This document shows positions 45,293 through 53,054 of a stretch of DNA of 64,000 bases, piece after piece (within the stretch, counting starts at the first letter, position 1; the number at the start of each line of letters is the position of its first letter). Origin of the DNA: Dielma fastidiosa (GTDB taxonomy: Bacteria; Bacillota_I; Bacilli_A; Erysipelotrichales; Erysipelotrichaceae); contig NZ_HE578928.1 in the NCBI RefSeq assembly GCF_000313565.1, forward strand, positions 22,466 through 86,465, written 5' to 3'. Position numbers and translations under genes: made by a program. The notes below the pieces were generated by a model that saw nothing but the letters and a program-made list of their open reading frames with translations, had not been told where the DNA came from and made no database searches.

Positions 45293-46921
45293 TTATGGAA
45301 TAATCTTTAAAGTTTCTTGATAACTGCCTTTTGATTTAATCGTTACCGGCACAACTAACTGATGTTTATCATTAATCATTAATTTAGAATACGGAACTGC
45401 GAAGTTGAATGGTGCGGCTGCTTCATCAATAGCCGGTTCCACATAGCAGCGTTCAACATCTAGTCCTTCCATATAACTCAACGGACAAGCCTGCAGTCCT
45501 TGCTTCTTTAACTGGTCAAGTACCTTTTCAGTTAATTGCCCCTCATAATATTGCTGATTAATCATACCGTCACTCATCAATTGGCCGCTCGCCTTATCAA
45601 AAAAGATTTTATAATGATCAGGCAGCTGATAGGCATCGTTAAAGATTTCCACTTCAATAAAATCATCTGTTTCATAGAGGTATGAGCGCACATTTCGATT
45701 ATTCGAGAAATTTTGTTGAATGAAATCATTATAAATCATCGCATCAGCCGATTGAGCATTTAATGTATAAAGATTACAATCGCCAGTTTCAGCATTCATA
45801 AATGAATCCATTGTGATAGGCGTATTATTTATAGGCTCAGCTAATTGTATTACTTCTACACTGGTCAATCTGCCCTCACTATCCGTAACTGCATCAAATA
45901 AATCAACCTGATCTAAATGCATCACTAGCTGTTCATATAAGCTTTCAAAATTATATACTCTTTCACTATATGTGTGATTAAGAATTATTTCAAAGCAGGT
46001 TCCATATTGAGTTTCTTTGCGATACACTTTAAATCTGGCAACTCTAACCTTATCGCCCTCTTCATAAATAGGCATCAGCAGCCAATCAACACCGGCTCTT
46101 GAATAATTGCGGTTATCAATTAAAAATTGATGGTTATCCGCATCATAATAAAAATGAGTATTGTCAATGGCATTAACCTGAAATGAATTTAACTCAGGCA
46201 ATTGGTAATTTTTAATCAAGCTATTACCCATGGCTTCAACACTGGTTTGATCCATGACCGCATTAATTATAAGCAGCCTGTCATTTAAAACATAGGACAT
46301 TTCAGATTGCGACGGTATCTGTTTCAAAAGACCGGATAAAAGCAGACTCTGATCTTTTATCTGATTTACATCTGTGAAGCTTTCATTAATATAAAATAAC
46401 AACTCAAGACCTTTTTTACCTAAAGCATATCTCCAATCCAGAGAATTGTTTTGATAACTGCTCACAAAGAATGATCCAAGCGGTAATTGCTCATAACCCA
46501 TTACTACATTATCCGATATACCCTCTAATCCCTGCAGAAATGTACTTAAACGTTGATCTTCGGTTAATTGAAACGATATCCGCTGACCCTGATAGTTTAA
46601 TGTGTAGCTGTCTCCGCCTGGATTATGTTCCACTGTTTCCCGATAAACATGCTGATAACCATGATCATCGATCATCACTAATTTAGCCGCTTCATCTTGG
46701 CCATAAGTGCTTGTCGTTATGTTAGGCAGTTCATCAAGAAACGTCTGAATTGCATTGATGGCATCTTCATCATACCGCATCCATGTTTTTTTAAAACATG
46801 CTTCATCATCACAATATCGAGCGGCTGCATAAACAATTTCCGCTGGTTTTTCTTCATCCGGCGCTTGTGCCGTACAGCCGGAAAGCATCAAACAAGCCAA
46901 TGCCAGAACGATTTTTTTCAT
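45293..46921 (-). CDS. Lipoprotein of unknown function, A-type copy 2
   Basis: A 542-aa predicted lipoprotein starting MKKIVLALACLMLSGCTA, with a good lipobox LSGC near residue 16. No recognised domain. It shares with A-type copy 1 IVYAAARYCDDEAC, AAKLVMIDDHGYQ, FYINESFTDVNQIKDQSLLLSGLLKQ and a C-terminal ACPLSYMEGLDVERCYVEP that includes paired cysteines. The ATG overlaps the stop of the preceding B-type gene by 4 nt, so the pair is translationally coupled. The gap to the next B gene is 37 nt with no terminator. Confidence 0.82.
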   Translation of the reverse strand: MKKIVLALACLMLSGCTAQAPDEEKPAEIVYAAARYCDDEACFKKTWMRYDEDAINAIQTFLDELPNITTSTYGQDEAAKLVMIDDHGYQHVYRETVEHNPGGDSYTLNYQGQRISFQLTEDQRLSTFLQGLEGISDNVVMGYEQLPLGSFFVSSYQNNSLDWRYALGKKGLELLFYINESFTDVNQIKDQSLLLSGLLKQIPSQSEMSYVLNDRLLIINAVMDQTSVEAMGNSLIKNYQLPELNSFQVNAIDNTHFYYDADNHQFLIDNRNYSRAGVDWLLMPIYEEGDKVRVARFKVYRKETQYGTCFEIILNHTYSERVYNFESLYEQLVMHLDQVDLFDAVTDSEGRLTSVEVIQLAEPINNTPITMDSFMNAETGDCNLYTLNAQSADAMIYNDFIQQNFSNNRNVRSYLYETDDFIEVEIFNDAYQLPDHYKIFFDKASGQLMSDGMINQQYYEGQLTEKVLDQLKKQGLQACPLSYMEGLDVERCYVEPAIDEAAAPFNFAVPYSKLMINDKHQLVVPVTIKSKGSYQETLKIIP

Positions 46922-48669
46922 CTTACTTCCTCCCATTCAAAGAGGATGATATCATTACCATCATCGTATGCCATTTTACCTTTACTGTTAATGAAGAACT
47001 TTGTTGTATTGAAGTTCAAAGTTTCATAATCTTCTAACTGCAATACTCGATAGCTATAATTAGGAATTGACTGATAAGCCTTTTCAAGCTTTTCGAGATT
47101 TAAGCCTAATTGTTTTTCTACCTCAAGAGTCGTTAATGTATTACCTGCCGCAAGATCAAAAACTACGGCAAATTTTCTATTAAAAGTATCACTGCTTATC
47201 CAAATACTCAATAAGTTATCATGAATATTCGGTTTAAATTGATAATCAAATGCCAGCTGATTTGCACACCATTCATTAAAGATTGAAGCATCTGTACTTG
47301 CCAGATTAACCTTTAAAGCACCTGTATCATCAATATAATAAGTTTCCTTATCGGGTTGGACCTGCCATGGCTGATAGACTTTCTCGTTGATGCGATGACC
47401 TGATAATAATCGTACATCATCGCCCTCCTGCTTCAGTACATATTGCCATTGCTCAAAATCATCAGCATGGGCTTGAATCAGATCAACTGCGGATGCTTCG
47501 TTTTCGAGTTTGTAGGTAATACCATTGATTCCCTCTATGAAAGTACCTTGATTCAAATAAGCTTCTTTAGCTTTCGCCAGAATATAGACTGTTTCATCTC
47601 CAGAAGAAGCTTGATCAAGAATATAAGCTGTCTGTTCATTATGCCGATAAAATTCATAAGGCAGATGATAGGTGAAATATAATTTATCAGGGAAATTGAT
47701 ATAGGCTTGATAGCTTTGACTAGCAATCGTACCTGCTTCAAAAGACGGCAGCTCGTAATGGCTGCCAAATATACTGACACCCTTTTGCTTTACATTGTTA
47801 TAAGGGACAATCAAATAAACATCAGGTACATAATGATGGATTCTTTCTAAACCATCTGGAAAATAAAGCAGATTATCAGTGTACAAATCACCGCATACGT
47901 CTACCACATTATTATAGCAATCATATTTATCTGATTGTTGGATCAAACCGGCAGTTAAAAGCTGGGTATCAGTAATATCTTCCAGCTGATCAAAGTCTTC
48001 ATGAATATAATAAGATAATCTTAATACTTTCAGCATTGGGTCGGTTTCATCTACCCAAATATCGCGAATTAACTCTGCAGCTACCGGTTCGATATTGCTG
48101 GGTTTTATTGCTTTAATATCTGCCCATGTTTCAACACTTGTATTCGATTCATATATTTGTATCTTATTTACTTTTTTATATTCACCCTTGAGAGTTGACA
48201 GCATTTCATTAAGTGATTGACTGGAAGTAAATTCAACACAGCTGAACTGAGAACAGAAATAGTTAGCATAAATACGAAAATAAAGCGGCTCTTTATCTTT
48301 CAGCGTAATTTCAAAGTCAGCATATTCATCGGTTGGAAACAAGGATGATTCATTCCCTGTAAGCTCAATGCCATCAAAATAAGCAGTGATTTTATCTAAT
48401 TCTTGTGGATCTGTCACTGTAATTTCAGCACCATAATCACCGGCCGGTTCAACAAGCACGACTTTTTCCAACTCACCCTGCTTTACAGCTTCTAATCGCA
48501 GCGGATAAAATTCGCCAACAAAAAGATCTGTCAGCCGGCCTTCAATCTGATAAATCCTGCTGGTAGCAATTATATTATCGTCAGTTGCTTCATTATGCGC
48601 ATTTTCACCCACATCGCTGCTACATCCCCAAAGCAGCAGGGCTAAACCAATAACCCCTATTTTTTTCAT
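46918..48669 (-). CDS. Lipoprotein of unknown function, B-type copy 2
   Basis: A 583-aa predicted lipoprotein starting MKKIGVIGLALLLWGCSSD (lipobox LWGC near residue 16), with AGAGAGGG upstream. Paralogous to B-type copy 1 over its whole length: FYPLRLEAVKQGELEKVVLVEP, YYIHEDFDQLEDITDTQLLTAGLIQQSDKYDC and the C-terminal INSKGKMAYDDGND...ILFEWEEVR. It is the first gene of the B2-A2-B1-A1 unit. The Tn916-family element ends within about 100 bp upstream, so its native promoter may be displaced. Function unknown. Confidence 0.82.
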   Translation of the reverse strand: MKKIGVIGLALLLWGCSSDVGENAHNEATDDNIIATSRIYQIEGRLTDLFVGEFYPLRLEAVKQGELEKVVLVEPAGDYGAEITVTDPQELDKITAYFDGIELTGNESSLFPTDEYADFEITLKDKEPLYFRIYANYFCSQFSCVEFTSSQSLNEMLSTLKGEYKKVNKIQIYESNTSVETWADIKAIKPSNIEPVAAELIRDIWVDETDPMLKVLRLSYYIHEDFDQLEDITDTQLLTAGLIQQSDKYDCYNNVVDVCGDLYTDNLLYFPDGLERIHHYVPDVYLIVPYNNVKQKGVSIFGSHYELPSFEAGTIASQSYQAYINFPDKLYFTYHLPYEFYRHNEQTAYILDQASSGDETVYILAKAKEAYLNQGTFIEGINGITYKLENEASAVDLIQAHADDFEQWQYVLKQEGDDVRLLSGHRINEKVYQPWQVQPDKETYYIDDTGALKVNLASTDASIFNEWCANQLAFDYQFKPNIHDNLLSIWISSDTFNRKFAVVFDLAAGNTLTTLEVEKQLGLNLEKLEKAYQSIPNYSYRVLQLEDYETLNFNTTKFFINSKGKMAYDDGNDIILFEWEEVR

Positions 48670-48769
48670 AATGTTTCCCTCTCTTTTTATTATCTTAAAA
48701 ATAGTATGAAAATCTAGTTATCCGTATAAACACTGGACTTATCACACTTTATCAAGGTCGAAACCAATC

Positions 48770-48791
48770 AATTTACTACTAATTTACTACT
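48770..48791. repeat. Tandem integrase arm-type (DR-2-like) sites at the element's left end
   Basis: Two abutting copies of AATTTACTACT (complement AGTAGTAAATT). The Tn916 integrase N-terminal domain binds the DR-2 sequence GAGTAGTAAATTC as I recall it, so these fit integrase arm sites and mark proximity to attL. Confidence 0.7.
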
Positions 48792-48877
48792 TATGAATGA
48801 GCTTTGATACGACGATTTACCCTTGAAAAGTGAAGAAACAAAGATACTTCCAATAAAAATTGAATAGGCAAAAGGTG

Positions 48878-48909
48878 GACACTTCAAAAATGAGGTGTCT
48901 ATTTTTTTA
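48878..48909 (+). terminator. Terminator near the left end of the element
   Basis: GACACTTCA and TGAGGTGTC pair (one G-T pair) around AAAA, followed by TATTTTTTTA. It would block transcription entering from the left. The rest of the stretch from 48670 to 49036 holds the arm sites and no credible gene. Confidence 0.85.
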
Positions 48910-49036
48910 CCCGATTTGAAAGGACGTGATACTACGAAAATAGAAAAACAAGAGAATAAAGGTCGCTCCCCACCGTGAAAGACCATCAAACAAACGAGAT
49001 TCATTCAACCATAAAAAAGAAAGGATAGGTAAAAAT

Positions 49037-49351
49037 ATGGAACTTAAATTTGTGATTCCCAAGATGGAAAAAACATTCGGCAATTTAGAATTTGCTGGCG
49101 AGGATAAAGTCGTACAGCGAAGAATCAACGGACATCTAACCGTCTTATCTCGAAGCTATAATCTCTATTCAGACGTTCAAAGAGCAGATGATATTGTGGT
49201 CGTACTTCCTGCTGAAGCTGGCGAAAAACATTTCGGCTTTGAGGAACGTGTTAAGTTAGTCAATCCACGTATTACCGCCGAGGGCTATAAAATCGGCACT
49301 CGTGGTTTTACAAATTACCTTTTACATGCTGACGACATGGTAAAAGAATAA
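49037..49351 (+). CDS. Tn916 Orf23-like DUF961 protein
   Basis: A 104-aa protein starting MELKFVIPKMEKTFGNLEF. It is the Orf23/YdcP (DUF961) protein found at the head of Tn916-family and ICEBs1-type transfer operons. The ribosome-binding site is AAAGGATAGG. DUF961 proteins of ICEBs1 (HelP) act as helicase processivity factors in rolling-circle replication of the element; a similar role is inferred here. First gene of the transfer operon. Confidence 0.9.
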   Translation: MELKFVIPKMEKTFGNLEFAGEDKVVQRRINGHLTVLSRSYNLYSDVQRADDIVVVLPAEAGEKHFGFEERVKLVNPRITAEGYKIGTRGFTNYLLHADDMVKE

Positions 49352-49366
49352 AGAAAGAGAGGAAAA

Positions 49367-49753
49367 ATGATGAGATTAGCAAATGGTATCGTATTAGATA
49401 AAGACACGACTTTTGGAGAATTAAAATTCTCTGCTCTACGTCGTGAAGTGAGAATCCAAAATGAAGACGGTACGGTTTCAGAGGAAATCAAAGAACGTAC
49501 CTATGACTTAAAATCCAAAGGGCAAGGACGCATGATTCAAGTAAGTATTCCTGCCAGCGTGCCTTTGAAAGAGTTTGAATATAACGCACGGGTGGAACTT
49601 ATCAATCCCATTACGGATACTGTCGCTACTGCTACCTTTCAAGGAGCAGATGTTGACTGGTACATCAAGGCAGACGATATTGTGCTGACAAAGGATTCTA
49701 ATTCCTTTAGAAATCAACAGCCACCTAAGAAAGAACCTGCTACGGACAAATAG
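49367..49753 (+). CDS. Tn916 Orf22-like DUF961 protein
   Basis: A 128-aa second DUF961 protein (MMRLANGIVLDKDTTFGELKFSALRREV), as in Tn916 where orf23 and orf22 are adjacent paralogues. The ribosome-binding site is AGAGAGG. The second ATG could also start. It is 15 nt after orf23. A role in element replication is inferred from the ICEBs1 HelP homologue. Confidence 0.88.
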   Translation: MMRLANGIVLDKDTTFGELKFSALRREVRIQNEDGTVSEEIKERTYDLKSKGQGRMIQVSIPASVPLKEFEYNARVELINPITDTVATATFQGADVDWYIKADDIVLTKDSNSFRNQQPPKKEPATDK

Positions 49754-49792
49754 CCACGTATCTTCCATTAGAGAGAAAGGAGAAAATCAAAC

Positions 49793-51187
49793 ATGAAACA
49801 GCGTGTCTTTCGTGGTAAAAGGATTCGTCCGAGTGACAAAGATTTAGTCTTTCATTTTACAGTAGCGTCCTTACTGCCTATTTTACTGCTTGTTGTCGGA
49901 CTGTTTCATGTGAAGACAATCCAGCAGGTCAACTGGCAGGACTTTAACCTATCACAAGCAGATAAGATTGACATTCCGTATTTAAGTATCAGTTTCAGTG
50001 TCGCAATTCTTGTCTGCTTGCTGGTGGCGTTTCTATTCAAACGGTATCGCTATGATACGATTAAACAACTCTACCACCGTCAAAAGCTGGCGAAGATGGT
50101 TCTTGAAAATAAGTGGTATGAATCAGAACAGGTCAAAACAGATGGCTTCTTCAAGGATTCCCCCAGTCGTACCAAAGAAAAGATAACCTACTTCCCTAAA
50201 ATCTATTATCGCCTTAAAAATGGCTTAATACAGATACAAGTGGAAATCACTCTGGGGAAATATCAAGACCAGCTCCTACACTTGGAAAAGAAATTAGAAA
50301 GTGGCTTGTACTGTGAGCTGACGGATAAAGAGTTAAAGGATTCCTACGTGGAATATACCTTGCTCTATGATATGATAGCCCGTCGTATTTCTATTGATGA
50401 AGTACAAGCTCATGATGGGAAACTTTGCTTAATGAAAAATATGTGGTGGGAATATGACAATCTGCCTCACATGCTCATAGCTGGTGGTACAGGTGGCGGT
50501 AAGACCTACTTTATCCTGACACTGATTGAAGCCTTGCTTCATACAGATTCTAAGCTGTATATCTTAGACCCGAAAAATGCAGACTTAGCCGATTTAGGCT
50601 CTGTGATGGCAAATGTCCACTACAGAAAAGAAGACTTGCTTTCCTGCATTGATACATTCTATGAAGAAATGATAAAACGCAGTGAGGAAATGAAGCAGAT
50701 GGAAAATTATAAGACTGGCGAAAATTATGCTTACTTAGGACTTCCAGCACACTTCTTAATCTTTGATGAATATGTCGCTTTCATGGAAATGCTGGGAACA
50801 AAAGAAAACACCGCAGTTATAAATAAGTTGAAACAGATTGTCATGTTAGGTCGTCAAGCTGGCTTCTTTCTAATACTGGCTTGTCAGCGTCCAGACGCAA
50901 AATATCTAGGCGACGGAATCCGTGACCAGTTTAATTTCAGAGTGGCTTTAGGTCGTATGTCTGAAATGGGCTATGGCATGATGTTTGGCAGTGACGTACA
51001 AAAGGATTTCTTCTTAAAGCGAATCAAAGGTCGTGGCTATGTTGATGTAGGAACAAGTGTCATATCAGAGTTTTATACTCCCCTTGTACCAAAAGGACAT
51101 GACTTTTTAGAGGAAATTAAAAAGTTATCCAACAGCAGACAGGACACAAAAAAGCCATCATCAGAACAACAAGAAATGGAGAAATAA
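49793..51187 (+). CDS. FtsK/SpoIIIE-type coupling ATPase (Tn916 Orf21/TcpA)
   Basis: Membrane-anchored DNA pump that brings the relaxosome to the conjugation channel. The 464-aa protein has two N-terminal membrane helices (about 25-42 and 62-82), Walker A GGTGGGKT at about 231-238, Walker B HFLIFDEYVAFMEML and a C-terminal FILACQRPDAKYLGDGIRDQF segment. The AGAAAGGAG ribosome-binding site is strong. Precedes oriT, as in Tn916 and ICEBs1 (ConQ). Confidence 0.95.
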   Translation: MKQRVFRGKRIRPSDKDLVFHFTVASLLPILLLVVGLFHVKTIQQVNWQDFNLSQADKIDIPYLSISFSVAILVCLLVAFLFKRYRYDTIKQLYHRQKLAKMVLENKWYESEQVKTDGFFKDSPSRTKEKITYFPKIYYRLKNGLIQIQVEITLGKYQDQLLHLEKKLESGLYCELTDKELKDSYVEYTLLYDMIARRISIDEVQAHDGKLCLMKNMWWEYDNLPHMLIAGGTGGGKTYFILTLIEALLHTDSKLYILDPKNADLADLGSVMANVHYRKEDLLSCIDTFYEEMIKRSEEMKQMENYKTGENYAYLGLPAHFLIFDEYVAFMEMLGTKENTAVINKLKQIVMLGRQAGFFLILACQRPDAKYLGDGIRDQFNFRVALGRMSEMGYGMMFGSDVQKDFFLKRIKGRGYVDVGTSVISEFYTPLVPKGHDFLEEIKKLSNSRQDTKKPSSEQQEMEK

Positions 51188-51192
51188 AAGTA

Positions 51193-51630
51193 ATGGATAT
51201 TAAAAGATTGGAGATATATCATACACCGACTGAAAAATCTGTCATTTGTCTTTGCTTGAATACAGACCAATTCACGGTAGATTGTGAACAATACATCATT
51301 GACCGATACAGGCATTTTACCGTCAATCCAAAAGTACGATTCTATTCCAGAATAGATAAGCTGATTGATGAAATTATCCGTGAAGTGAAGAAACCACCGT
51401 TCACATTCAGAATGAGGTTAGAGAAGCGACATAGTATTACCAGCAAAAATATTCTATATGAATTTCAGCTTTTTGATAGAAATTCATTCAAAACGGACGG
51501 TCTATCAGAAGTGATTGAACAGGAATATTTAAGACCAGAAGTTGATTTGGTAGTGATTTACACTGGCATACAGGGAGAATCAAAGGCAGATACAGACGAC
51601 AAAGGCAGGTTTTACGGTCTTAAACCGTAA
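51193..51630 (+). CDS. Hypothetical 145-aa protein between coupling ATPase and oriT
   Basis: Starts 5 nt after the orf21 stop with GGAGAAATAAAAGTA before the ATG, so it is likely co-transcribed. The sequence (MDIKRLEIYHTPTEKSVICL...) has no motif I recognise. It contains alternating strands and a basic middle (FRMRLEKRHSITSK). No membrane segment or signal peptide. It ends inside a small hairpin just before oriT. I do not recall a named gene here in the classical Tn916 map, so it may be an accessory or poorly annotated gene. A role at oriT is speculative. Confidence 0.65.
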   Translation: MDIKRLEIYHTPTEKSVICLCLNTDQFTVDCEQYIIDRYRHFTVNPKVRFYSRIDKLIDEIIREVKKPPFTFRMRLEKRHSITSKNILYEFQLFDRNSFKTDGLSEVIEQEYLRPEVDLVVIYTGIQGESKADTDDKGRFYGLKP

Positions 51631-51664
51631 GTTCTGGCTTTGTCGGGCAGGGCTTGCCCTGCCC
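51611..51664 (+). repeat. Two hairpins between the 145-aa ORF and oriT
   Basis: TTACGGT/ACCGTAA (about 51611-51630) and a perfect GGGCAGGG-CTTG-CCCTGCCC hairpin (51645-51664) lie next to each other immediately left of oriT. They may form part of the oriT secondary structure. There is no T tract for termination. Confidence 0.7.
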
Positions 51665-51668
51665 ATTA

Positions 51669-51692
51669 ACCCCCCGTATCTAACAGGGGGGT
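51669..51692 (+). other. Origin of transfer (oriT), nic-site inverted repeat
   Basis: ACCCCCC-GTATCTAACA-GGGGGGT inverted repeat, followed by TACAAATCGAC. The same CCCCCC...CTAACAGGGGGG layout is found at the oriT of Tn916 and ICEBs1. Position between the coupling ATPase and relaxase genes agrees with the mapped Tn916 oriT. The relaxase (Orf20/MobT) would nick here. Confidence 0.88.
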
Positions 51693-51762
51693 ACAAATCG
51701 ACAGGAAACAGTCAAAAAAACATTAGAAAATCCTTTGGTTACAAGGGATTTACAAAATTTCA

Positions 51763-51798
51763 GCGTATGTAAAATGGGCTTTAAAAGTTGACATACGC
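51763..51798 (+). repeat. Inverted repeat ahead of the relaxase gene
   Basis: GCGTATGT and ACATACGC, 20 nt apart, upstream of the relaxase ribosome-binding site. TTGACA occurs beside the right arm but no convincing -10 follows. Possibly an operator or part of the oriT/replication origin. Confidence 0.5.
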
Positions 51799-51806
51799 CT
51801 TTTTGA

Positions 51807-53012
51807 TTGGAGGGATTTTTACTGAATGAACAAACTTGGTTACAGCAGTTAAAAGAAAAACGCTTGGCTTATGGACTATCTCAAAATCGTTTAGCGGTTG
51901 CGACTGGTATTACAAGGCAGTATCTAAGCGATATTGAAACAGGAAAAGTCAAGCCATCAGAGGATTTACAGCAATCTCTTTTTGAAGCTCTGGAACGCTT
52001 CAATCCCGACGCTCCCCTTGAAATGCTCTTTGATTATGTAAGGATTCGCTTTCCCACAACGGACGTACAGCATGTGGTCGAAAACATCTTACAACTGAAA
52101 CTGTCCTATTTTCTTCATGAGGACTATGGTTTCTATTCTTATTCAGAGCATTATGCTTTAGGCGATATATTCGTTCTCTGCTCCCACGAACTGGACAAAG
52201 GAGTTCTGGTGGAATTGAAAGGTCGTGGGTGTCGGCAATTTGAAAGCTATCTTCTGGCTCAACAAAGAAGCTGGTATGAGTTCTTTATGGACGCTTTGGT
52301 GGCTGGCGGTGTGATGAAACGCCTTGACCTTGCCATTAACGATAAGACAGGGATTTTGAATATCCCTGTACTCACTGAAAAATGCAGACAGGAAGAATGT
52401 ATATCCGTCTTCCGCAGTTTCAAAAGCTATCGCAGTGGCGAACTGGTACGCAAAGATGAAAAGGAATGTATGGGAAATACCCTCTATATCGGTTCATTAC
52501 AGAGTGAAGTTTATTTCTGTATCTATGAAAAGGACTATGAACAGTACAAGAAAAATGATATTCCCATTGAAGACGCAGAAGTAAAAAACCGTTTTGAGAT
52601 TCGGCTGAAAAATGAGCGTGCCTATTATGCATTCCGTGATTTACTCGTCTATGACAATCCAGAAAAGACTGCTTTTAAAATTATCAATCGGTATATCCGT
52701 TTTGTAGATAAAGACGATTCCAAACCTCGTTCTGATTGGAAGCTGAATGAAGAATGGGCTTGGTTTATTGGGAACAACCGTGAACGATTAAAACTAACCA
52801 CAAAACCAGAGCCTTACTCTTTCCAGCGGACGCTGAACTGGCTTTCCCATCAAGTCGCACCCACTTTAAAGGTTGCGATTAAACTTGATGAAATCAACCA
52901 GACGCAGGTTGTGAAAGACATTCTCGACCATGCGAAACTGACAGACCGGCATGAGCAGATTTTGAAGCAACAGTCGGCAAAAGATAAGGACGTGATAACG
53001 ACAAAGAAATAA
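51807..53012 (+). CDS. MobT-family relaxase/replication initiator (Tn916 Orf20)
   Basis: A 401-aa protein. An N-terminal Cro/CI helix-turn-helix (about 10-70: YGLSQNRLAVATGITRQYLSDIE) precedes a Rep_trans rolling-circle initiator domain with the region GRGCRQFESYLLAQQRSWYEFF and RLDLAINDK. It nicks oriT and starts transfer and replication of the circular element. The start is unclear: GGAGGG is followed 6 nt later by CTG-AAT-GAA, whereas the upstream TTG that begins this longest reading overlaps the ribosome-binding site. A non-ATG start (TTG or CTG) is likely. Confidence 0.92.
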   Translation: MEGFLLNEQTWLQQLKEKRLAYGLSQNRLAVATGITRQYLSDIETGKVKPSEDLQQSLFEALERFNPDAPLEMLFDYVRIRFPTTDVQHVVENILQLKLSYFLHEDYGFYSYSEHYALGDIFVLCSHELDKGVLVELKGRGCRQFESYLLAQQRSWYEFFMDALVAGGVMKRLDLAINDKTGILNIPVLTEKCRQEECISVFRSFKSYRSGELVRKDEKECMGNTLYIGSLQSEVYFCIYEKDYEQYKKNDIPIEDAEVKNRFEIRLKNERAYYAFRDLLVYDNPEKTAFKIINRYIRFVDKDDSKPRSDWKLNEEWAWFIGNNRERLKLTTKPEPYSFQRTLNWLSHQVAPTLKVAIKLDEINQTQVVKDILDHAKLTDRHEQILKQQSAKDKDVITTKK

Positions 53013-53054
53013 CCTAAACACAAATTCATTGAATATAGAGAGGAGAACATTTTT

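Noticed and set aside
41822..48600. Many plus-strand open frames across the lipoprotein genes
   Set aside because: All are antisense shadows without ribosome-binding sites. The minus-strand frames have lipoboxes and paralogues.
48915..49004. Possible very short ORF before orf23 (TTG-AAA-GGA-CGT frame ending GRSPP)
   Set aside because: About 20 codons with no ATG and no separate ribosome-binding site. Too weak to call a gene.
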